Origin: Leidyana gryllorum EB-2025a
Taxonomy: Eukaryota > Apicomplexa
Assembly: GCA_048772705.1 (NCBI GenBank)
Contig: JBLWGC010000043.1
Location: 124,001 to 188,000 of the forward strand
Direction: 5' to 3'
DNA length: 64,000 bases
Shown here: positions 16,896 to 28,100 of the stretch, in pieces
Layout: every line of letters starts with the position of its first letter
Position numbering within the stretch: the first letter of the stretch is position 1
Program-made: the position numbers and the translations under genes
The notes under the pieces: generated by a model
Seen by the model: the letters and a program-made list of their open reading frames with translations, nothing else
Told to the model about the DNA's origin: nothing
Database searches by the model: none

Positions 16896-17420
16896 TTGCC
16901 AACACTTACAGCCACGTGGACCATCAGCCGACCAAACCAAACCGAACCGCAGCGACAGGCATGCGTTCTCATAGACACAGGAGCGACAATTACTTGCGCC
17001 AATAGTTACAGCAGCAAACATCTAGAATTGCCTCACACAGGAAGAGTCACAACGGTTAAATCGATACATACAACCAACGAAGCACCAAACGTATGGGTAG
17101 TATTGACAACCGCAGGGGGGCAGAGAGTTCGACTTGAAGCAGCAGAAATCGATGACCTGGCTTACGACCTGATCATACCGACCGGGGTCATTGCCTTTTT
17201 GAAGTTAGCCATTGGACTACCACCGGGAGGAGGATTGTGCATCCTGGAAAAATTCATGTTACCCGTGGAGAAACGAGCTCGAAAAGCCGACAGACCGGGT
17301 AGAGGATGGAAGGGAGGATGTCAGAAGGGAGAGGTTCTCAGCACGATGGAGACACTCGAGGAACCCGAAATCGACATACCAGCAGAAGGAAAGCCCTCAT
17401 CATGCAGTTTCCAGAAATAG
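16896..17420 (+). pseudogene. Ty3/gypsy protease (element E)
   Basis: Catalytic VLIDTGATITC at about 16965-16997 and the C-terminal LAYDLIIPTGVI block. The downstream RT frame starts in the -1 frame within the last 115 bp of this ORF; whether this is programmed or an indel cannot be told here. Confidence 0.8.
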
Positions 17421-18072
17421 CGCCAACAATACCGCCGCTCCCACCCCATAAGCAAGGGATTGACCACACCATAGTACTGCGAGACCCCAACACGACTCCT
17501 TTCGTACACCAAGCCTACAAGGTACTTCAGCGATATATGACAGAAATGCGCAAACAGATAACGGAACTTACCGACCAAGGAAAGATAGCGCTCAGTTCGC
17601 CCAGTTGGGGATCGCCTTGCATGTTTGTCCCCAAAAAGGACACTCAGATCCCTCGGCCTGTCTGTGACTACCGACGTCTGAACGACGCAACGGTCAAGGC
17701 GGCTTCACCACTCCCGAACCTTGAGGACGCCCGGCAGTGCTTAGCCGGAGCGGAATGGTTGTCGAAGATAGACCTGAAATCGGGTTATTACCAGATCAGA
17801 GTAGCCCCGGAATCCAGACATCTCACCGCATTTATAACCCCATGGGGTCTTTTCGAATGGCACGTGATGTCAAACGACCTTACCAATGCTCCAGCCACGT
17901 TCATGCTTCTCATGAACACAGTGTTCAAAGACATGATTGGTGCATCAGTATTCGTGTATTTGGATGATCTGCTCATCTACTCCCGCACGAAGGAAGATCA
18001 CAGGAAGGACTTACACGAAGTATTCAAAAGACTTAGCGAAAACCAGCTTATTATCCATCGACCCAAGTCGCA
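17421..18072 (+). pseudogene. pol: Ty3/gypsy RT, N-terminal part (element E)
   Basis: RT fingers and palm: SPSWGSPCMFVPKKD, SKIDLKSGYYQIRV, catalytic FVYLDDLLIYS (about 17949-17981). The usual MPNGLTNAPA reads MSNDLTNAPA. Continuous up to the solo LTR insertion at 18073. Confidence 0.9.
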
Positions 18073-18385
18073 TGTAACACACGGTTCCCGAACCCCCTCT
18101 GGAGCCCTTGTTGGACCGGCCTACACTACTCCGTCCGGACGAAGGCTACTACGCCAAAGGCGGATAGATTGACGGCGTTTGGTCGGAACCAATGCACCAA
18201 CGTGTCTATGTTTCCGTCTCGTGCCGGCCGGCACACGGGAGACACAGACACAGATCTAGATCAGGATAGATCACTTGACTTACCTTTTTGTGTGCCCGCC
18301 GATTGACTGTGAACCTACCGATTGTGACGTTACACAACGGACGGGAAGTAACCCCCCCCAACGGTGGACCCGCCGCCGGGTTACA
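18073..18385 (+). mobile_element. Solo LTR in the RT of element E
   Basis: 313 bp, TGTAACACACGG to CCGGGTTACA, with a perfect 5-bp target duplication TCGCA (18068-18072 and 18386-18390). Holds a 14-bp perfect palindrome GTGCCGGCCGGCAC at 18221-18234. This copy defines the LTR boundaries for the family. Confidence 0.95.
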
Positions 18386-19230
18386 TCGCAGTTCTTCAAA
18401 CGCACTCTTGAGTACGTTGGACACATTATAGGACGAGGGGGCATTCGGCCTATCGGAGAGTAAGTTGACGTCATCGAGAAGATACCTTACCCGGCCACCT
18501 TACGGGAGTTGGATTCTTGGGAGTTGTCAACTACTACCGCAGATTCGTGCCGAACTTCGCTGAGAGAGCCAATGCTCTATATCAACTTAGTCATGGGCTG
18601 CGGCGACCGAACGATAAAGTACCAGACAGAGAAGAAGGACAAAAAGCCCTCAACGATCTAAAAAAGGCACTAAAAGAAGCGCCCAAACTGCATTTTCCAG
18701 AGCTAAATGATTCAACCCTTGTCATCAATGCCGATGCCAGCTTGCGGGCCATCGGAGCGGTTCTTCAGCAGGAGAAAGACGGCCAGATGTGTCCGATTGA
18801 TTTCATGTCCGTCACGCTGAATCCAGCTCAGACAAGGTATGCAACTCATGAAAGAGAGCTGTTGCCAATCGTGACGGCATGCCGCCATTGGAGACACCTC
18901 ATCACGGGACGAAAAGTGAAGATTCTGACAGATCACCGACCACTGACCTACTTATTGAGCCAAAGCCATCTGAGCGAAAAGACAGGTACGATGGCTGATT
19001 TCACTGACTAAGTTCGATCTAAGCATCGAATACATATCGGGAACGAAGAATATAGTTGCTGTCTTACTAAGTCGCCCTCGCAAACCAAGCGTACAAGGCC
19101 AGAACGAGGACACCAACAACCAATGCAACAATACTGAAGACGTAGGGCAACGAGAGGCCACCATGGAGCGGGCCTCATTAGAAGAACGGTTGAGACAAGC
19201 CTGGGCGAATCGCACAGACGAAGCTGGCAA
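18386..19230 (+). pseudogene. pol: RT connection and RNase H (element E)
   Basis: RT resumes right after the target duplication (FFKRTLEYVGHIIG), then VVNYYRRFVPNFAERAN. RNase H: VINADASLRAIGAVL, HERELLPIVTACRHWR, TDHRPLTYLL. Frameshifts near 18470 and 18990. Non-functional. Confidence 0.85.
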
Positions 19231-20118
19231 ATGCGGAGATATAGAGTGGATTCAAGAGTGCCGGTCACGGCTCAACTCATCGAAGTTCCAGCGAATACAG
19301 ATTTAATCAAAGCTATAATAGCTGAGAATCATGATAGCAGGTTAGCAGGGCACCTTGCGGCGGAGAAAACTGCAGGGAGGATTAAAGCCTTGTTCACATG
19401 GCGCGGACTCATGGCTGACGTTGTCAGCTACTGCAGTAGTTGTGACATTTGCCAACGGGCAAAAAGGCGCAATCATAAGGCATATGGGCTGTTACACCAA
19501 CTCGGGAATCCCACCTTTCCGTGGGTTGAGGTAGGGATGGACTTTTTAGAGTTTCCACTCAGCCAGACCGATCATCTGGACTATCTCTTGGTCTAGTGGA
19601 CCGATTAGCGTTGTACAAATGCAAAACGGATCATTTCAGACCGCGATGCACGCTTTCTGGCGGAATTCTGGAAGACACTCACGCAGGCGCTGCCGCGTAT
19701 CACCCACAGTCCAACGGACTGGTGGAGAGAACCAATCGGTCGATATTACAGATACTCAAGTGCACGCTCAACGGCTACGAAGAAGACTGGCCACACCATA
19801 TCACCGCGGTGGAAATGGCCTTTAACTCAGCTATACAGACGTCCACCCAGGCCTTGTAAGACTCCTCTGGGTGCTGCAGTGGAACCTCTGTGGTAGGTTC
19901 TCAGTCCACTGTTCGTTTGGTAGTGGCATTTCGTTTCGTAGTTACTCTATTGGTCATTAGTTGTAGTTAGTCACAGATCACACTCAAAAACTGTTGTCAC
20001 ACGCGTGTGTCCAGTGTCTCCGTTCGCCCGGCCGACCGTCCGGAGACACAAACATGCTTACCGTTGTCAGGTGTTCTCTACAGGCCTCCCCCCTCGAACT
20101 TGACACGGGAAGACCAAC
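19231..20118 (+). pseudogene. pol: Integrase, split (element E)
   Basis: HHCC zinc finger (NHDSRLAGHL...CSSCDIC) and first catalytic Asp (GMDFLEFP) in the open frame to 19596. A deletion and stop remove sequence around the second Asp; the NGLVERTNRS block with the catalytic Glu follows. Interrupted by the solo LTR 19855-20082 and cut at 20119 by element F's LTR. Confidence 0.85.
19855..20082 (+). mobile_element. Solo LTR in the integrase of element E
   Basis: 228 bp, TGTAAGACTCC to TTCTCTACA, perfect target duplication GGCCT (19850-19854 and 20083-20087). The hairpin GTGTCTCCG...CGGAGACAC is at about 20015-20048. Confidence 0.95.
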
Positions 20119-20394
20119 TGTGATCTATCAGGTTTACGTGGTTCCCACCGGAACCGCTAGGGATCACCTTGCCGCTGCGCAAGATGGTGGAATCGTCAGA
20201 CATCGTAAGTTCCGTTCGTCAAAAAGATAAGAGAGCACAGACATATTCCGGCGGATTGACTCTGGTCAATCGCCGACAATTGTCCGCCTTAGGCGTAACT
20301 GGTGTCCTTCTCGGGTGGATCCTTCTGTTGGATCGAGTAGTGTCGGTCGATCCAACAGCGCGGGGCGGGGTAGAGGTGGAGGTGTGGCGTTACA
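20119..20394 (-). repeat. 3' LTR of element F
   Basis: Minus orientation, TGTAACGCCACACC to TAGATCACA. It carries an ATG followed by LRSGK. It follows the element F chromodomain frame directly. Confidence 0.75.
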
Positions 20395-20712
20395 CCCTTC
20401 CCTTACCAGATCAGAGTACGGGGCCTGTGCATGACTTCGATTCCATTCTTCCTTGAATGCTTCAATGAGTTCGTCGCCCAAACCGTCTTGATCGTGTTGT
20501 AGAGGCTCCCAGTTTGCGTCTTCCATAGGGTATCCCAACCACTTGACCTTATACCAGAGCTGACCACTGTCGTCTCGTCGCTCTCCAACGATACGCTCCA
20601 TCATATTGAGTTCTTGGCGTTGTGGGGTTGCGGTCTCCGATGGAGTGTTCACTCCCGGGCGTTCCTGATACGGCTCCAGCCTGGAAACATGGAATTTGGG
20701 AGGAGGTTCCAC
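20395..20712 (-). pseudogene. pol: Chromodomain C-terminus of pol (element F)
   Basis: HVSRLEPY linker followed by a chromodomain (WYKVKWLGYPMEDANWEPL). The frame runs on into the LTR. Chromodomains guide integration to marked chromatin in this clade. Confidence 0.8.
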
Positions 20713-22061
20713 GATGGAGGGCAGTCAACAACGTAGGTGTCATTCGCGCAGACTTGGGTGATTTGTAGGGGCCGTAAAAGGGTAGAGTCAGCTTGTTGGG
20801 GGGAACATGTCTCAGTCCTTTTGTTGCCAACGAAACCCCTTCTCCCTCCGTTTTCTTACGCACTGTTCGGTGCCGACCGAATTGTTCCTTCTGCCTTCCG
20901 GAGGCGTCCTCCAGGCAGTCCAGTGCTTCCCGCAAGCGTTGCATGTGGGATACAAAGGCCTTGGAGTGGTGGGAGGGTAGTATGGAGCGTGCAGGCATGA
21001 AAGAAGCCCGTCCCATATTGAGCTCGAAGGGGGAGGTTCGAGTGGAGGCTTGCCGGGATGAATTGTAGGCGATTTCAATGAACGGTAAGTGTCGACTCCA
21101 CTGCGAGGTGAGACCGCCGAGGGTGCATCGTAGTATCTGGACTACCGATCGATTGATTCGTTCGGTTAGCCCGTTCGTCTGGGGGTGGTTCGCCGTTGAC
21201 ATTGCCAGCGTTGTCCCCAAACTTGTCATCAAACTTCTCCACATCGAGGAAGTGAACGTCGGGTCCCTGTCGCTGATGATTCGGGTGGGGACTCCGTGCA
21301 GTTTCGCTATGTTGTCGAGGAGAGGTTGCGGCGCCCTCAGCTGTGATTGTCTTTCGGCAGGCGAGGAGTCGTATGCGTCTGGTGAGGCGGTCCACGACTA
21401 CCATCAGGTAATCGGTTCCAGTTCCAACGTCCGTGGGTAGTTCCAGGAAATCGATAGCCACCTCCTCCCAAGGGAACAAAGGGTTTCGGAGGGGGTTAAG
21501 TAGTCCCGCCGGTGCGTGGTTGCGACGTTTGGCCTTCTGCCAGATGTCGCAACTGTGGCAATACGCGACCGTGTCAGCGTGCAGTCCCCTCCAATTGAAC
21601 ATCGTTCGGACTCTGGCCGCCGTCTTATCTGGCCCCAGATGTCCCGCTAGTCGTGAGTCATGATTGAACGCGATGATGTCTCGTATCACTTCTCTATTGT
21701 TAGGTACTTCGACCGTGCCGTCGTCCAGAATAGGTAAACCTTCGATCCATTCCACCGGACCGACCTTGTCGGCTTCATCTTGGTGCCGTATCCAAATGTG
21801 TTTCAGCCGGTCTTCAATGGTGCCTGTGGTGTCTAGAGCCACTCTCGGGGAGCCTATGGCGTTGCATGACGGTATGGGCGGGTTCGCGGTGCCTCGTTGA
21901 ATCGGCCGACTGAGGAGGTCAGCGATCAGATTGTTAACTCCCTTTATATAACGTATCTCCAGGTCGAACTCTGAGAGGGTGACCATCCAGCGGATATGTC
22001 TGTCAGTCAGGTGTGTTTGTTTCAATATATGAACGAGGGGCTCATGATCTGTCTGAATCAT
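20713..22061 (-). pseudogene. pol: RNase H end and integrase (element F)
   Basis: TDHEPLVHIL RNase H motif, then the HHCC region in which the last Cys is Trp (CHSCDIW), then AIDFLELP with the first catalytic Asp. A frameshift near 21300 separates the second half with NGLTERINRS (catalytic Glu). The broken zinc finger and shifts show decay. Confidence 0.85.
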
Positions 22062-22298
22062 CGTGCGTCGTCCAAGGAGGAGGTGCCTCTAATGGCGACA
22101 TGCTTCCACGACACTCAGGAATTCTCGTTCGTGAGTAGGGTATCGTGTCTCCGGTGCAGTGAGTGTCCTGGAGAAGAATTCGATTGGCCTTGGACCTTCT
22201 GTGGTCGGTTGTTCCAGTACTGCGCCCAGCGCGTATGAGCTGGCATCTGTCAATATCCACAATTCCTCACAGGAGGTGTCGGGGTAGTGTAGGGTACT
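22062..22298 (-). pseudogene. pol: RNase H N-terminal part (element F)
   Basis: LWILTDASSYALGAVL with catalytic Asp and HEREFLSVVEACRH. Cut by the solo LTR at 22299. Confidence 0.85.
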
Positions 22299-22492
22299 TG
22301 TAGGCCGGAGGCCACACCGGTAAGTCTGTGTCTCGGTGTCTCCAGTGCCCGCCGCCACCGGGTGAGGAGACACGCAGACACACACATGAGCGGAGTCAGT
22401 GAACATTTTTAGTTACGTGGAACGACGAACAATGCACTTACGAAACCGCTGTATAGCAACAAACCCGGACGTAGATCTAAAGGAAACTTACA
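22299..22492 (+). mobile_element. Solo LTR in element F
   Basis: 194 bp, TGTAGGCCGG to GGAAACTTACA, perfect target duplication GTACT (22294-22298 and 22493-22497), opposite orientation to its host. Contains the hairpin (about 22328-22373) and an ATG followed by LRN. Confidence 0.95.
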
Positions 22493-23240
22493 GTACTGGC
22501 GGTACGCAATGCCTCTTTTAGTTCCTTTAAGGCTCGTTCGGTGTCTTCAGTGCGGATGACTGCGTCATTTGGGGATTTTAGTCCTTTAGTAGCTGAGTAT
22601 AACGGGTTTGCCCGTTCGGCGAAAGGCGGTATAAACCGGCGGTAAAAGTTGAATGCTCCGAGGACGCTCTGAGTCTCTTTCAGCGTCGTGGGGTGGGGTA
22701 GTGTACATAGGTTGTCCTTGTTTCGTGAGAGGGGTAGTATTCCCTCTGCTGAAGTTTTGTGGCCAATACATTCCACGGTCTCTTAAAAAAAATGGGATTT
22801 GCGTGGATGGACGACTAGCTGGTGCTGCTGTAGCCTTGCTAAAACGGCTCGTAGATGGGTTGCGTGTTCCTCCCGTGTCCTGGAGAAGACGAGAACATCA
22901 TCCAAGTAAACGAACAGGTAATCTCCGATCATTGCTCTAAACACTTTATTCATCAGTTGCATGAAGGTGCCTGGGGCGTTCATCAGCCAGTTGGGCATGA
23001 CCGCCCACTCGAAGAGTCTCCACGGTGTAGCAAATGCGGTGAGGTGCTGTGATGTGGGTTCCATCCCTATCTGATGGTAACCGCTTTTCAGGTCGAGAGT
23101 ACTGAACCATGTGGACCCTGCAAGTACTTGCAGCGCTTCCTCTGGGGAAGCCAACGGGGCCGCTATTCGGACGGACGCTTGGTTCAACCGGCGATAGTCG
23201 CAGACCAGCCGTGGAACCGAAGTGTCCTTCTTCGGAACAA
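22493..23240 (-). pseudogene. pol: Reverse transcriptase (element F)
   Basis: FSTLDLKSGYHQIGM, APGTFMQLMN and catalytic FVYLDDVLVFS in an open frame at 22783-23187; thumb and connection (FYRRFIPPFAERAN) in a shifted frame at 22498-22776. Non-functional. Confidence 0.9.
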
Positions 23241-23916
23241 ACAGGCAAGGCGATGCCCATGATGATGCACTCGGTAGAATCTTCCCGTTTCAGCAAGTCT
23301 AACACTTGGGCTTTCATCTCTCCGATGAACCGTTGCGGAATGCGGTAAGGTGCCCGTACACAGGGTTCGCATCTCGGGTCTTTCAGGACTATCTTGTGAT
23401 CTACCTCTGGTCGGCGTGGTGGGAAGGGTAAGCGGTCCACGAACAGATCCGGGTAGTCTCTCTTGATCCACTGGGCTCCGTCCGGTGCATCTATCAGGCA
23501 CTTGATTGCCATTAAGGTGGGTTCATGTTGCGTTGCATCCCCTCCCTTCCTATCTGTGGTACGGATTGATCCGGCGTCGGGTCGTAGGCGTGGCACTTTC
23601 AGGTGGCGGTCCTCCAAGATGCACAATTGTTCATCCGTTCCGGGGGTTAACTTGATGTTGAGCTGTGCTATCGACGTTGTAGACAATATGATGTCGTATG
23701 GCATTGTGGTGAGAATGAGGCAGTTGATGAGCGATCGTCTGCCGGATTCCGTCTCGAGTAAGATCGTCGTTTCTCCAAGCGTGGTCGTGCGCGTGTTCCC
23801 GGCTGTGGTGATAGTGGCGTCGTAATCCCCAGCTGCGTCGTGATCAAGGCCGTGATACAGATCGTATTGCTTCCTGTGTCTAGCAGGACGCAAGCGTCTA
23901 TCGTTTTTGGTGAGTC
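23241..23916 (-). pseudogene. Protease and RT N-terminus (element F)
   Basis: The protease active site (DTGS) is readable out of the main frame near 23870, followed by MPYDIILSTTSIAQLNI and the RT lead-in VDHKIVLKDP. Two frameshifts. Gag is not present. Confidence 0.7.
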
Positions 23917-24142
23917 TGTAAGGTACTACACCACCTCTTAAGCTATGTGAACCCTTTTTATTGTGCATGAACATGAGCAGCGTGTCTCCCAAGGGAGACA
24001 CCGGCATTACAAACACGTGCGATCTACAACGACGGTCGCCACCAAAAGGGATCTACAATGTCAGTCTTACCTAGGTCCCTTACCCAGAGAACCAAGACCA
24101 AGCTCGGCAAGGCACCGCCGGTGGACGAGCCACCAACTTACA
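23917..24142 (+). repeat. LTR (GKAPPVDEPPTY family)
   Basis: TGTAAGGTACTACACC to CACCAACTTACA. Small hairpin GTGTCTCCC/GGGAGACAC and an ATG at 24058 whose 28-codon frame continues in frame into the chromodomain of element E. An inverted copy is at 42083-42309. No target duplication (GAGTC and ACATC). Confidence 0.8.
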
Positions 24143-24351
24143 ACATCATGGAAGCGATCACTGGTTGGCGTCACACGGACAATGGGCTGGAATACCAAGT
24201 GAAGTGGTCCGGATACAATGACAAAACTTGGGAGAAAGCCTGCACAGTACTGGAAGCTGAAGGTGCCGACTTAATACAGAAGTTCATGGAGTCGTGGAAC
24301 AGGCAGAACCCCCGCAATCCCTTCAACTTTGGAGAAGGGGGAGAGGTGTAA
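24143..24351 (+). pseudogene. pol: Chromodomain of element E, orphaned
   Basis: ITGWRHTDNGLEYQVKWSGY and the following Trp-containing part of a chromodomain, then GGEV and TAA. The TAA is bases 3-5 of the 3' LTR. Separated from its integrase by about 4 kb of insertions. Confidence 0.85.
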
Positions 24352-24633
24352 TACTGAAGAAGACTAATGACACCGACTGGCCGAAGTCAGGCCGACAGGT
24401 AAGATAGTCAGAATGTGAGGCGGTGTGTGATGGCGGCGACTTTCCAAGTCCCGGAGTTGCATTTCGGTAAGTTAGTGGTAAGTTTCGGTAAGTCTGAGTG
24501 CGCACACGTGTGTGTCCGCGTCTCCTATTTTTGTTGTATTCATGTCATGTAATTAAACTTATGCTTAAATCTACTCTAACACTGATCTAACTAACTGTCG
24601 CTTCGGGGGAAGGCGTGAGTGGTGATGTCTCCG
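24347..24633 (+). repeat. 3' LTR of element E
   Basis: First 75 bp closely match the 5' LTR at 15680, after which the sequence diverges. End placed at CTCCGTTACA. The right boundary is uncertain. Confidence 0.6.
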
Positions 24634-24660
24634 TTACAAGTGTCATTTAAGTACCTATGA

Positions 24661-25100
24661 AGTAGCAAACATGTGGCAAACAAGTGTGAAACAACTCGCA
24701 AACAAGTGTCAAGCATGTGGCAAACATGTCACAAACAGGTGCCAAACGAGTGCCAAACAAGTGGCAAACGAGCGTCAAACAAGCGTCAAACAAGTGTTGT
24801 GGCGAGCAACAAGTATCAAAGATGTCGCAAACATATCGCAAACAAGTGTCAAACGAGTGTCAAACAAGTGTGAAACATGTGGCAAACAAGTAGCAAACAA
24901 GTGGCAAACATGTGTGTAACACGTGGCAAACAAGTAGCAAACAAGTAGCAAAGAAGTATGAAAGATGTGGCAAAGAAGTGGCAAGCAAGTGTAAAGCATG
25001 TGGCACAAGCAAGCAAGTAGGAAACAAGTGTGAAACAGGTAGCAAACAAGTATCAAACATGTCGCAAACAAGTCTCGAACATGTTGCAAAGGGGTATTGA
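24661..25100 (+). repeat. Minisatellite, AAACAAGTG-type units
   Basis: About 40 irregular units of 10-12 bp such as GCAAACAAGTGTC and AAACATGTGGC, with variable spacing. The same motif occurs in inverted orientation at 44062-44405. All frames through it are low-complexity and not genes. Confidence 0.9.
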
Positions 25101-25133
25101 AGGCGCTGCAAAGAGATGTGTAACACAAGTACA

Positions 25134-28100
25134 TCTGGTACAAGTTGCACACTGGTGACGAACTTTGCTTTTTTGAAAAATTTGAAACGGGTTAAGGATG
25201 ACGACATGAAAAATTCCGATGAATTTGTAACGAGATAAGGATGACGACATCAAAAAAATGTAATAAATTCCGCTTAGAGACACCCAATAACCTCAGTAGA
25301 CAAGAAAGACGGTAGGGGAGACTGAGAATGACTCAATTAGATGTTAGCTGGGGCGTCACTGGATGCTGGTTGGGGCAGGCAGCGAATGGGGGTCAGTTGG
25401 TTGGGATAAAAACTGCACAACGGGGAGGTGAGGCTCTGGTCGCAAAGTGGCGAAGCTCCTTGGGGGCTTTCTGGGATGTGTGGGGATGAGTTGCGGGAAC
25501 TTACTTGGTGTGGGAACGTGCCAGACCAGTCTGAGTGGCACGAGGTCACGTCTTGGGAACATCTGCGGGGAAGAAAGCGAGCGCGAGCGAGAAGAGGGCT
25601 TTTTGGATCTGAGAACAAAAATAACAGTACAAGTCCCACGTCTCGCACACCAAATCTTGGGAAAGGTGGCTCGTTTGGGCTGCTATCTGTTGCTTGCGAG
25701 CCGCACGAGAGCTAAATTAAGGAGTCTGACGACCCTTGCATCTCGATGGGAGGCTAGTTTGCTGTAGCGAACGAGCCAATTGAAGTTTGGGAAGTCTCAT
25801 TTTTGCAAAAATCAGGCCTTCTCGTGTCTCAGAGAGCTCGAGAGAGTCGCCTATCTCCTATTCTGGCGGTGAGATTTCGCCTAAAATCTGGCTGCCAACT
25901 AATCAGGCCACTACTATTCCTACGGTAAGCGAGAGAGCTAGTCTAGAGCTTCTAATCAAATTCCTATTTCATTAAAAGTCGTTTCTGGTACCCCCTAAGA
26001 ACCCCCAAAAAACCTACGGTAATGGTCGGGCACACCCTTGCGGGTTTCGCCGACCTGCACAACCTGCACAACTCTTACCTGGCTCGTCCACTCATGCAGT
26101 GGCGGGTGATTAAGTGTATCCTTACAATCTGGTACAAGTTGCACACTGGTGACGAACTCTGCTTTTTTGAAAAATTTGGTAAGGGGTTAAGGATGACGAC
26201 ATGAAAAATTCCGATGAATTAGTAACGGGTTAAGGATGACGACATGAAAAATTCCGATGAATTTGTAACGAGATAAGGATGACGACATCAAAAAACACCG
26301 ATAAACTTGTAACGAGATAAGGGTGACGACATCAAAAAAATGTAATAAATTTCGCTTAGAGCCACCCAATAACCTCAGTAGACGAGAAAGACGGTAGGGG
26401 AGACTGAGAATGATAGGGGAGACTGAGAATGACTCAATGAGATGTTAGCTGGGGCGTCACTGGATGCTGGTTGGGGCAGGTAGCGAATGGGGGTCAGTTG
26501 GCTGGGATAAAAAGTGCACAACGGGGAGGTGAGGCTCTGGTCGCAAAGTGGCGAAGCTCCTTGGGGGCTTTCTGGGATGTGTGGGGATGAGTTGCGGGAA
26601 CTTACTTGGTGTGGGAACGTGCCAGACCAGTCTGAGTGGCACGAGGTCACGTCTTGGGAACATCTGCGGGGAAGAAAGCGAGCGCGAGCGAGAAGAGGGC
26701 TTTTTGGATCTGAGAACAAAAATAACAGTACAAGTCCCACGTCTCGCACACCAAATCTTGGGAAAGGTGGCTCGTTTGGGCTGCTATCTGTTGCTTGCGA
26801 GCCGCACGAGAGCTAAATTAAGGAGTCTGACGACCCTTGCATCTCGATGGGAGGCTAGTTTGCTGTAGCGAACGAGCCAATTGAAGTTTGGGAAGTCTCA
26901 TTTTTGCAAAAATCAGGCCTTCTCGTGTCTCAGAGAGCTCGAGAGAGTCGCCTATCTCCTATTCTGGCGGTGAGATTTCGCCTAAAATCTGGCTGCCAAC
27001 TAATCAGGCCACTACTATTCCTACGGTAAGCGAGAGAGCTAGTCTAGAGCTTCTAATCAAATTCCTATTTCATTAAAAGTCGTTTCTGGTACCCCCTAAG
27101 AACCCCCAAAAAACCTACGGTAATGGTCGGGCACACCCTTGCGGGTTTCGCCGACCTGCACAACCTGCACAACTCTTACCTGGCTCGTCCACTCATGCAG
27201 TGGCGGGTGATTAAGTGTATCCTTACAATCTGGTACAAGTTGCACACTGGTGACGAACTCTGCTTTTTTGAAAAATTTGGTAAGGGGTTAAGGATGACGA
27301 CATGAAAAATTCCGATGAATTAGTAACGGGTTAAGGATGACGACATGAAAAATTCCGATGAATTTGTAACGAGATAAGGATGACGACATCAAAAAACACC
27401 GATAAACTTGTAACGAGATAAGGGTGACGACATCAAAAAAATGTAATAAATTTCGCTTAGAGCCACCCAATAACCTCAGTAGACGAGAAAGACGGTAGGG
27501 GAGACTGAGAATGATAGGGGAGACTGAGAATGACTCAATGAGATGTTAGCTGGGGCGTCACTGGATGCTGGTTGGGGCAGGTAGCGAATGGGGGTCAGTT
27601 GGCTGGGATAAAAAGTGCACAACGGGGAGGTGAGGCTCTGGTCGCAAAGTGGCGAAGCTCCTTGGGGGCTTTCTGGGATGTGTGGGGATGAGTTGCGGGA
27701 ACTTACTTGGTGTGGGAACGTGCCAGACCAGTCTGAGTGGCACGAGGTCACGTCTTGGGAACATCTGCGGGGAAGAAAGCGAGCGCGAGCGAGAAGAGGG
27801 CTTTTTGGATCTGAGAACAAAAATAACAGTACAAGTCCCACGTCTCGCACACCAAATCTTGGGAAAGGTGGCTCGTTTGGGCTGCTATCTGTTGCTTGCG
27901 AGCCGCACGAGAGCTAAATTAAGGAGTCTGACGACCCTTGCATCTCGATGGGAGGCTAGTTTGCTGTAGCGAACGAGCCAATTGAAGTTTGGGAAGTCTC
28001 ATTTTTGCAAAAATCAGGCCTTCTCGTGTCTCAGAGAGCTCGAGAGAGTCGCCTATCTCCTATTCTGGCGGTGAGATTTCGCCTAAAATCTGGCTGCCAA

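Larger units (their letters stand above)
20119..23916 (-). mobile_element. Ty3/gypsy chromovirus F, nested in E, 5' truncated
   Basis: Minus-strand order from right to left: protease, RT, RNase H (with a plus-strand solo LTR), integrase, chromodomain, 3' LTR. The 5' LTR and gag are missing; the right end abuts the LTR at 23917. Confidence 0.8.
15680..24633 (+). mobile_element. Ty3/gypsy chromovirus E, dismembered by nested insertions
   Basis: Order: 5' LTR, primer site, gag, protease, RT (with solo LTR 18073-18385), RNase H, integrase (with solo LTR 19855-20082), then element F in the opposite strand and another LTR, then E's chromodomain and 3' LTR. Flanking 5-mers (GTGGG and AGTGT) do not match, so the outer target duplication is not visible. 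Confidence 0.75.

Noticed and set aside
17306-17420. Programmed frameshift between protease and RT of element E
   Set aside because: The element is full of indels and no slippery heptamer in the right phase was recognised.
24661-25100. CRISPR-like array
   Set aside because: Units are 10-12 bp, contiguous and variable, with no spacers; eukaryotic context.
24647-25283. Overlapping Cys-rich and Thr/Lys-rich ORFs on both strands
   Set aside because: Pure translation of the AAACAAGTG minisatellite; low complexity in every frame.
25787-25975. 62-aa ORF repeated in each tandem copy
   Set aside because: Conserved only because the DNA copies are near-identical; no coding signature visible.
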